Below, in pieces: positions 55,676 to 62,055 of a DNA stretch of 64,000 bases. A program made the translations under genes and the position numbers. The notes beneath the pieces were generated by a model. It searched no databases. It had not been told where the DNA came from and was given only the letters and a program-made list of their open reading frames with translations. The DNA is from Roseibacillus sp. GTDB taxonomy: Bacteria; Verrucomicrobiota; Verrucomicrobiia; Verrucomicrobiales; Akkermansiaceae. Each line of letters begins with the position of its first letter. Position 1 is the first letter of the stretch. The DNA lies in the NCBI GenBank assembly GCA_028821775.1, contig JAPKFB010000014.1:1-64000 (forward strand), read 5' to 3'.

Positions 55676-57112
55676 ATGAAGCGTATTCATCCCGAAGACC
55701 CCCGGGTCACGGACCATGCTCTTGGCGAGTTGCCAGAGCATGAAGCAGCAGAACTGCGCCGTGTCGCCGACTCAAATCCCGCGATTCAAGCTGCTCTCGA
55801 TGAGACCGTTGCGCTCTCCGACATGATCCGATCCGGATTCAAGGGCGAGAGTCACGAACTGGGCGAGGCGAGGCGCGAGGCCATCCGCCGAGCCGGCCGC
55901 CGGCCCGCACCGGAGAATCTGATCTCCCTGCAATCGCGGCGTCTTGATTGGGTTCGTTCCGCCTTGGTCTCTGCCGCTGCGGCGGCCTTGGTTGCCTGTG
56001 CGATCTGGATGATGCAGCAGATTCCCATCAGCGAGGACGCGATCGCAGACAACAGGGACGAGAGGGCCCAGCGCGAAGGAGTGAGGGTGCAAATCCTTCT
56101 TTCCCACGTCTCTCCTCCCCGCCGCGTCAGGGAGGGCGGATTCCCAAGGGCCCCTCGCGCCAGTCTCTGGGAAGCTGATCCCGAGCTGTCTCAGGAGTTG
56201 GTGGATGAGGAACTGTTGGTCATGCGGGAACTCCTGCAACGTGATCCCGATGCATTTTTCGATCAGGTGAGAGAAGTGGCGCACGGCGCCGGGATGCCGG
56301 CTCTCTCCAAGTTGCCCCTCCTCCCGGACAATCCCTTCATCCCCACTCGGGAGGATTCTCGTTCCATCGTGCCCATCGTGTCCGGCGCCGCGAGCTATCA
56401 TCTCGTCAATCGATTCATCTACACCGAGAAGAAGCTGCCTCCCAAGAATGGAGTGCGGACCGAGGAACTCATCAATCATGTCGTCTATGAAGATGACGGA
56501 GACGCCGCTCTCGACGGCATCAAGTTGGGAGTGGAGATGGTGCGTTGTCCCTGGAATCAGGAGGCGATCCTGATCGGAGTCCTGCTGCAGAACGGATCGA
56601 AAGAGCCCATCACCAGGGATTCCATCCTGCAGATCGAGGTGAAACATGATCTCATCCGGAGCTACCGGCTCCTCGGCTACGCCGGAGCTCCTGGTCCGCG
56701 AGAGAAGGAAGAGAGGGCTCTTTCTGAGAGCCTTGCCCCCGGCCAGTCAAACTACATCATCTACCAGCTTCAGCTCCTGGACTCGGAAATTTTTCGAGAG
56801 CATCACGTCCTGGGACGCATCGAATTGCAGCTTGAGGGTGAGAATGACCGGGGCTTGATTGTGCCGATCACCAGTCCGCCGCAAGGTTGGGGGAATGCCA
56901 GCAACAACCTGCAGACTGCGATCTCGCTCGGTGCCTGGGGCATGCTCTTGCGCGAGTCGCCGTTTGCAGGGCGCCTGAGTCTGAAGATGCTGAAATCCCT
57001 CGCCTCCGATGCGATGAGCGGATGCGGGGACGATGAACTCGCGCGGCGAGAAGCGCTGCAACTCGTTCTCGATTCCCTTCCGTTCATGAAAACGAGGGCG
57101 CCAGTCAAGTAA
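55676..57112 (+). CDS. anti-sigma-like membrane protein with VWA_N2 and DUF3520 regions but no VWA domain
   Basis: A 478-residue protein. The N-terminus (1-90) resembles ECF anti-sigma domains (HPEDPRVTDHALGELPEHEAAELRRVADSNPAIQAALDE). One transmembrane helix lies at about 94-112 (ALVSAAAAALVACAIWMM). The region near 235-275, IVSGAASYHLVNRFIYTEKKLPPKNGVRTEELINHV, matches the VWA_N2 domain that normally precedes a von Willebrand A domain. About 280-470 fits DUF3520 (YRLLGYAG, a Gly/Ser loop and LGAWGMLLRESPFAG). The roughly 180-residue VWA domain with its DxSxS metal site is missing between them. The gene starts one base after the sigma gene. It is likely an extracytoplasmic sensor/anti-sigma factor (inference). 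Confidence 0.78.
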   Translation: MKRIHPEDPRVTDHALGELPEHEAAELRRVADSNPAIQAALDETVALSDMIRSGFKGESHELGEARREAIRRAGRRPAPENLISLQSRRLDWVRSALVSAAAAALVACAIWMMQQIPISEDAIADNRDERAQREGVRVQILLSHVSPPRRVREGGFPRAPRASLWEADPELSQELVDEELLVMRELLQRDPDAFFDQVREVAHGAGMPALSKLPLLPDNPFIPTREDSRSIVPIVSGAASYHLVNRFIYTEKKLPPKNGVRTEELINHVVYEDDGDAALDGIKLGVEMVRCPWNQEAILIGVLLQNGSKEPITRDSILQIEVKHDLIRSYRLLGYAGAPGPREKEERALSESLAPGQSNYIIYQLQLLDSEIFREHHVLGRIELQLEGENDRGLIVPITSPPQGWGNASNNLQTAISLGAWGMLLRESPFAGRLSLKMLKSLASDAMSGCGDDELARREALQLVLDSLPFMKTRAPVK

Positions 57113-57131
57113 CACCTGTCGGGGTCGTGGA

Positions 57132-57290
57132 CTAGCAGGAATGGAGCTAGGATAAGGCTCTTTCCGATCCCGGAAGGGATCAAGTTTAAGGGGTCTCGAA
57201 AACTTCTGGAATCAGGTTGAGATCATGTCGAAGATTGCGGTGACCCTCCGGGGTCGGGGACCAACTTTAATCTTGCGCTAATCCTACTAG
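57132..57290 (+). repeat. dispersed CTAG-ended repeat, copy C (full length)
   Basis: A 159-base element with CTAG at both ends (57132-57135 and 57287-57290). It includes caggaatggagctaggataagg, the hairpin gatcccggaagggatc, gggtctcgaaaacttctgg, aatcaggttgagatcatgtc and the C-rich/G-rich hairpin accctccggggtcgggga. It aligns over its length with copy B (39674-39833). It lies 20 bases after the VWA_N2/DUF3520 gene. Confidence 0.8.
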
Positions 57291-57642
57291 GCGGTCGACC
57301 CGTAGGGGAGGACCATGATTCGTGATCCGCCAAGCGGGCTGCCGGCAAAGGCCGTGCGGAATTACTCCGAGGTGAGAACGCTCGGAAAGCGAAAACAAAG
57401 CACTCCAGCGAGTGAGGTGTTTCCGAGAATGGCCGAGAGGTATCCGCTGATGAGCTCTATTCCAAATTTCAGTTCGAGGTCTTCCTTCATGAGGCCCCAA
57501 AGAATCTTATCCTGGGAAAGAGAGGGGAAGGGGAGATTGGGCGGGAAGCGTGTTCCGAGGGCGGAGGAGGGGGGGATTTTTTTTGGTATTGAGGGGAGGT
57601 GGGTTTGGACAAGGGGTGGAGGATTTCCTAACTTGGCGGCGA
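57291..57642. other. intergenic stretch, possible decayed coding DNA
   Basis: About 350 bases before the CbiX-like gene. On the minus strand 57362-57520 reads KEDLELKFGIELISGYLSAI and on to a stop, with protein-like composition, but it has no start or family I recognise. A poly-T run is near 57580. It may be the tail of a lost gene; nothing else was seen. Confidence 0.35.
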
Positions 57643-58548
57643 ATGAGGGCTGACTCACTTCCTTGCGCGCTCCTGGTGGACAATGGATCCCACCGGGCGG
57701 AGTCGACCTTGAGCTTGCGGGGGATTGCAAAGCTGTTGGGCGAGCGGGTGGGCGCGATTGTTCATCCGGTATCGCTCTTGCATTCAACGAGGGTGGATTC
57801 CCAGGAGTTGGAGGGGCGCCCGGCACAGATCTTTGAGCCCTTTATCAAGGCGCGCCGGGCCGAGGGGGTGAACTCGTTTCTGATTGTCCCGTTTTTCTTC
57901 GGACACAGCGCTGCGATTTACGAATACCTTCCGCAACGAGTGGTGGAACTACGCAAGGGGTGGCCGGAGTTGGAAGTGCGGGTGGCCTCCTCGATGGTGA
58001 AGATGGAGGATCCGGAGGACCATGGCGTGGCGACCATCCTCGGGGACTTGGTGAAGAAGAAGGTGAGGGAGGCGGAGTTGGAGCGGCCGGCCCTGACCTT
58101 GGTGGATCATGGGACGCCGCGAGTGGCGGTGAACGAAGTGCGCAACCACTTGGCGGCGCAGTTGCGGGGTGTCTTGGGGGAGGCCGTCTCGGTGGTGGCC
58201 CCTTCGTCAATGGAGCGCAGAGAGGGAGCAGAGTACGATTTCAACGAGCCGCTCTTGGAGAACATATTGGGGTCGCAGGGATTCAAGAAGGAGGTCGTGG
58301 TCGCCATGCTCTTCAGCTCCCCGGGGCGACATGCCGGACCGGGAGGAGACATTGCGCAAATCTGCGACGCGGCCGAGAATCGTTGGGAGGAATTGCGAAC
58401 GCACCGGAGTGATTTGTTTGCGACTCATCCGGGAGTGGTGGAGTTGCTTGCGCGGCGCTATGAAGAGGGGTTGGAGTATGAGCCGGTGGTGGCGGAGGTG
58501 GCGCCCCCCGCACCTGCAAACGAAATAGATCCTCCGGGTGCAGCATGA
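57643..58548 (+). CDS. two-domain CbiX/sirohydrochlorin chelatase-like protein
   Basis: A 301-residue protein with two chelatase-like halves. The first starts PCALLVDNGSHRAESTLSLRGIAKLLG and includes FLIVPFFFGHSAAIYEYLPQRV. The second starts ALTLVDHGTPRVAVNEVRNHLAAQL and includes VVVAMLFSSPGRHAGPGGDI. CbiX enzymes insert Co or Fe into tetrapyrroles. The canonical HGSR is altered to NGSHR in the first half and HGTPR in the second, while the FxGxH-type His is kept. The ATG at 57643 was chosen because the longer frame reads through poly-G/T sequence. It overlaps the LplA-like gene by ATGA. No other cobalamin or sirohaem genes are near, so activity is uncertain. Confidence 0.8.
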   Translation: MRADSLPCALLVDNGSHRAESTLSLRGIAKLLGERVGAIVHPVSLLHSTRVDSQELEGRPAQIFEPFIKARRAEGVNSFLIVPFFFGHSAAIYEYLPQRVVELRKGWPELEVRVASSMVKMEDPEDHGVATILGDLVKKKVREAELERPALTLVDHGTPRVAVNEVRNHLAAQLRGVLGEAVSVVAPSSMERREGAEYDFNEPLLENILGSQGFKKEVVVAMLFSSPGRHAGPGGDIAQICDAAENRWEELRTHRSDLFATHPGVVELLARRYEEGLEYEPVVAEVAPPAPANEIDPPGAA

Positions 58549-59207
58549 TCCTCGAAGACCTTCAGCTTTGGCACGACCCGATTCCGCGCTCAGGGCCCGA
58601 GAATATGGCGGTAGATGAGTGGCTCCTTGAACGTGAGGAGATCCCTCTCTTGCGGGTCTACGACTGGCTGGGCGATTGGGTGAGTCTGGGCTACTTCGGC
58701 CAAAGACGGGAAGCGGAGGCCATGATGGGAAAGGGCGTGCCGCTCGTCCGGCGTGCCACGGGTGGTGGGATTGTAGACCATCGGATTGATCGGACCTATT
58801 CGCTGGTAGTGCCCAAGTCCTGTGAGTTGGCGCGCAGGCGGGGCACAGAAAGCTATCGCGCGATTCACACCGTCCTGGCTGCCGCCTTGCACATGGTGGG
58901 GGTGGAGGCGCGGCTCATCACCGAAGATTCAGAGCATGATTCGGCCGCTTGTTTTGAGAAGTCGGTGGCGTGGGACATCGCTGATGGAGAAGGAAATAAG
59001 CTGGCGGGGGCCGGGCAGCGCCGCACGCGCTCGGGACTGCTGCACCAAGGCAGTGTGGTGGTCGCGGCCGATTGTAGAGATCTCTTCGTTGCGCTCGCGG
59101 AGGGTGTGGCCCTGAAGGTGGTTGCAATTCGCCGCGAGCCCTCGGAGGAGGATCTCGCGGCGATGATTGAGAAATTTCAGAGTGGGGCGTGGTTGGAGCG
59201 CCGGTAG
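58545..59207 (+). CDS. lipoate-protein ligase A / biotin-lipoyl transferase family protein
   Basis: A 220-residue BPL/LplA fold protein. The hallmark RRATGGGIVDHRIDRTYSLVVP corresponds to LplA RRxTGGGAVYHD. The lipoyl-binding Lys is probably in EGNKLAGAGQRRTRSGLLHQGSVVV (LplA pattern KIxGxAQRR). AACFEKSVAWDIA is the equivalent of the usual C/S-rich substrate loop. It lacks the LplA C-terminal accessory domain, so it is LplA-like, octanoyl transferase (LipM-like) or a specialised ligase. The start overlaps the CbiX-like stop by ATGA, so the two are translationally coupled. That pairing is not a standard one. Confidence 0.85.
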   Translation: MILEDLQLWHDPIPRSGPENMAVDEWLLEREEIPLLRVYDWLGDWVSLGYFGQRREAEAMMGKGVPLVRRATGGGIVDHRIDRTYSLVVPKSCELARRRGTESYRAIHTVLAAALHMVGVEARLITEDSEHDSAACFEKSVAWDIADGEGNKLAGAGQRRTRSGLLHQGSVVVAADCRDLFVALAEGVALKVVAIRREPSEEDLAAMIEKFQSGAWLERR

Positions 59208-59228
59208 TGGGCGCGCCGGCAGGGCCAC

Positions 59229-60239
59229 TTACTTGTGCTCCGCCTCGACGTGCTCCTTGAGGAGGTCGCGACCGAAATCGCCATTGAAGAGGCGCCAGAC
59301 CGCGTGCGCGTGGTTGGCGTTGTTTTGAGTGTTGGCGTATTCGACCAGGAAGAACTTGCCTCCCAGGACGCGGAAGTAATGAGGGTCGCCTTTCTTCAAA
59401 CCACCGGCCCAGGCGAATTGCAGCCCGTCGACGGCCTCTGCGATTTCCTTCATGGCGGGGTTGGTCACTTCGGGGCGTCCATTGCTGGCGAACTCGCGGA
59501 GGATGCCAATGAGCATCTTCTTTTGCTCCGCGGTCATCTCCCTGCCTTTGACGCCCTGGTCTTCAGGCATGGTGGCGGTGCGATCCTGAGCGGTGAGGAT
59601 GTCCCTGGGAGCCTTGTCTGAGAAAACGACCGGCTTGTTGGTTTCCTTGAGAGAGGTCATGAGCGCGCGGCCAAGATCTTCCAGGCGACCGAGGACGCGG
59701 GTGCCCCTGCGCGGTCCCTTTTTGACATGGGCGGGATTGGTGCCGAAAAAGGCCGGGGTGGTGACCACGTTGCCATTGATGACGGTGTAGTTGAGTGAGA
59801 GGTGGTGACCTTCAAAGCGCCAGCCCCAGGTGCCGGGCGCTTTCTTGGCGGAAGGCTTGCCGAAGATCGCAATGTAGTACTTCTGGGTGTCACGCTTGAC
59901 GGGGTCGTTCTCCATCTCAGCGAGGACCGCTTCGAGGCTCATGATGGTGGTGGCGTTCATGACGCCCTTTTGGCTGAGGCCGGTGGCGAGCAAGGCGTAG
60001 GCGTAGTGAGTTTGGGCCGGAGTGAGTTCGCTCAGTTTGAGACCCTTGCGATCAAGGGGAATGAAGTGCCAGTTTTCGCGCTCATCGTCATTGAACTCGA
60101 AGAGGGCCTTCTTCTTCTGATCCACGTCGAGTCCCTTGAGGAAGGAGTTGGCGGCACGTCCCATTTCGATGGCGGGATTTCCTGCGAGGGCGAGTGGTGC
60201 GGCCAGGAGGGCGGCCGCCAAGGCGATGTGTGTCTTCAT
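59229..60239 (-). CDS. DUF3500 domain-containing exported protein
   Basis: A 336-residue exported protein (signal MKTHIALAAALLAAPLALAG) that matches the DUF3500 family over its whole length. It has ALFEFNDDERENWHFIPLDRKGLKLSEL, THYAYALLATGLSQKG, YYIAIFGKPS, TWGWRFEGHHLSLNYTVING, TPAFFGTNPAHVKKGPRRGTRVL and a C-terminal FRVLGGKFFLVEYANTQNNANHAHAVWRLFNGDFG. The family is widespread in PVC and soil bacteria and has no established activity. The His-rich GHHLS and NHAHAVWR segments could bind metal (inference). It is a single gene, convergent with the LplA-like gene and downstream of mgtE on the same strand. Confidence 0.92.
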   Translation of the reverse strand: MKTHIALAAALLAAPLALAGNPAIEMGRAANSFLKGLDVDQKKKALFEFNDDERENWHFIPLDRKGLKLSELTPAQTHYAYALLATGLSQKGVMNATTIMSLEAVLAEMENDPVKRDTQKYYIAIFGKPSAKKAPGTWGWRFEGHHLSLNYTVINGNVVTTPAFFGTNPAHVKKGPRRGTRVLGRLEDLGRALMTSLKETNKPVVFSDKAPRDILTAQDRTATMPEDQGVKGREMTAEQKKMLIGILREFASNGRPEVTNPAMKEIAEAVDGLQFAWAGGLKKGDPHYFRVLGGKFFLVEYANTQNNANHAHAVWRLFNGDFGRDLLKEHVEAEHK

Positions 60240-60454
60240 AGTCAGTGAATTGATAGCGCAGCTTGGTCCAAGCGCTTTTGAATTGGAAAGCTCGAATTTT
60301 CTCCATTCAGGTGACCGGAGGGTCTCCGGCCGGGGCCTGGATGGCCAGGAGGGAACTGCGGACCGTCATATTCTTGTGGCGATGGGAGCGAACGGGGGGC
60401 TTTCTCTCCTTCGGGTGGGACCGCCCATCGCCGCCGATCGAGGCCTTGCCGGCC

Positions 60455-61912
60455 TCAGATTCCAAGGATCGACTTTGCGATGGTGAAGTAGATGACCATC
60501 CCGGTGACATCCACCACCGTGGTGATGGCAGGAGCCGCGATGACGGCTGGATCGAGCCTGATGGCGCGGGCACCGAGCGGGAGAAGTGCGCCGATCAGGG
60601 TCGAGGCGGCAACCTGAACAGCAAGTGCGACGGCGATGGCACAGCCAAAGAGGAGAAAGCTGATCTCCGGGGAAACCTCCTCCCGGAAGACCGGGAGAAC
60701 GGTCATGGTGAAGATAGCGATGCAGACTCCAAGAAATAAACCAAGCAGGGCCCCGAGGCGGAATTCCTTCCAGGCCACCTGTATGGCATCGCCGACACCG
60801 AGTTCATTGAGCGCCATGGCCCGAATGACCATGGTCGAGGCCTGGCCGCCGGTATTGCCGCCGGCCGCAATGACCATGGGGAGGAAGAGCATGAGGAGGG
60901 TGGTGCCCTGAAGGACATGCTCAAAGCGCATCATGACTGCCCCCGAAGCGATGGCGAGAATGGCGAGGGCGAGGAGCCAGAGAAAGCGCCTTCGGAAGTG
61001 GATTCCGATGCTGGTGTTGAGGTAGCTGTCCTCTGAATGTTCACCAGTGAGTCCGGCGTGCTTCTCGATATCTTCGGTGGACTCTTCGCTGAGGATCTCC
61101 ATCGCGTCATCGGAAGTAATCACTCCGAGCAGGCGGTTGGATTCGTCGATCACCGGAAGGACGAGCATGTCGTACTTGAGTACCGCGATGGCGGCTTCCT
61201 CCTGATCGGTGGTGGCGAGGACAGCATGCTCCACCGCTTGCATGATATCGCGCACCGGAGTCTCCCAGGGATTGAAGGTGAGATCGAGCAAGCGGAGTTT
61301 GCCCACGAGGCGGTCCTCATGATCGAGAACAAAGATGCGCGTGAGAATCTTGGTATCTTCGAGATTGGGGCGCAGGTGTTCGAGGGCCTCTTTCACCGTC
61401 ATCTCGATCGTGACATCTCCGATTTGAGTGGTCATGCGGCCACCCGCGGTATCTTCGCCGTATTTGAGCAGTGTGCGGGTGAGTTCCCGTTCCTCCTCCT
61501 CGCCGAGGAGGCCGATCAGTTGTTCGCGCTTTCCCTTGTCTCCGACGTCCTGCAAGACGTCGACTCGATCATCATCGCGAAGTTCCTCGAGAACTTCGCG
61601 TTGCTGGCTGATGGAGAGGAAATCGAGGGCCTCTTCGACCCGGCGTTCGGGGATTTCGGCCAGGACCCCGGAAAAGGTCTCGGGGTTGAGGGTTCGGACG
61701 AAAAAGGAGCGGGATTCGTCGGAATCGAGATCTTCGTAGATCGCGGTGAGGTCGGCGTAGTGCAGTTTTTCCGCGGCAGCGAGGAAGGCGCTGCCGTCCT
61801 GTACGGCGATGGCCCGCGTCAAATCGAGCAGGTTCTCTTTGTTCTCCTCCGGCACGGGAGCAAGGTAGATTCGAGACGCTATTTGAGAAGCGGAAAAGGC
61901 CGCTGCGGTCAC
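60455..61912 (-). CDS. mgtE: magnesium transporter MgtE
   Basis: A 485-residue Mg2+ channel/transporter of the inner membrane. The N-terminal superhelical domain (about 25-150) has RVEEALDFLSISQQREVLEELRDDDRVDVLQDVG. Two CBS domains (about 155-280) include GRMTTQIGDVTIEMTVKEALEHLR and VLPVIDESNRLLGVITSDDAMEIL. Five transmembrane helices (about 310-485) carry the pore signature MVIAAGGNTGGQASTMVIRAMA and PAITTVVDVTGMVIYF. Cytosolic Mg2+ closes the channel through the N and CBS domains. No magnesium riboswitch was recognised upstream. It is divergent from the alpha-amylase gene. Confidence 0.95.
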   Translation of the reverse strand: MTAAAFSASQIASRIYLAPVPEENKENLLDLTRAIAVQDGSAFLAAAEKLHYADLTAIYEDLDSDESRSFFVRTLNPETFSGVLAEIPERRVEEALDFLSISQQREVLEELRDDDRVDVLQDVGDKGKREQLIGLLGEEEERELTRTLLKYGEDTAGGRMTTQIGDVTIEMTVKEALEHLRPNLEDTKILTRIFVLDHEDRLVGKLRLLDLTFNPWETPVRDIMQAVEHAVLATTDQEEAAIAVLKYDMLVLPVIDESNRLLGVITSDDAMEILSEESTEDIEKHAGLTGEHSEDSYLNTSIGIHFRRRFLWLLALAILAIASGAVMMRFEHVLQGTTLLMLFLPMVIAAGGNTGGQASTMVIRAMALNELGVGDAIQVAWKEFRLGALLGLFLGVCIAIFTMTVLPVFREEVSPEISFLLFGCAIAVALAVQVAASTLIGALLPLGARAIRLDPAVIAAPAITTVVDVTGMVIYFTIAKSILGI

Positions 61913-62019
61913 AATTTGCGCCGTTCCGGAGGAGGAGGGTCACTGCGGGTCGATTGGCGAGGGCGCGGCTGGATGGGGCCGGACTTTTTCTTTGCTCCTC
62001 GGTGAGATGGGCTGTGTAT

Positions 62020-62037
62020 TAGGGTGATTCACCCCTA
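62020..62037. promoter_or_regulatory. imperfect palindrome in the mgtE/amylase divergent region
   Basis: tagggtgattcaccccta is near-palindromic (stem taggg/cccta with one unpaired C), lies 19 bases before the amylase start and could be an operator. No factor is identified. Confidence 0.3.
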
Positions 62038-62055
62038 AACTCCCTCCCTCAGCAG

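Noticed and set aside
38050..60450. 29-base similarity (25 matches) between 38050-38078 and 60422-60450, both intergenic
   Set aside because: Similarity does not extend beyond the short core and no third copy was seen, so it was not called a repeat family.
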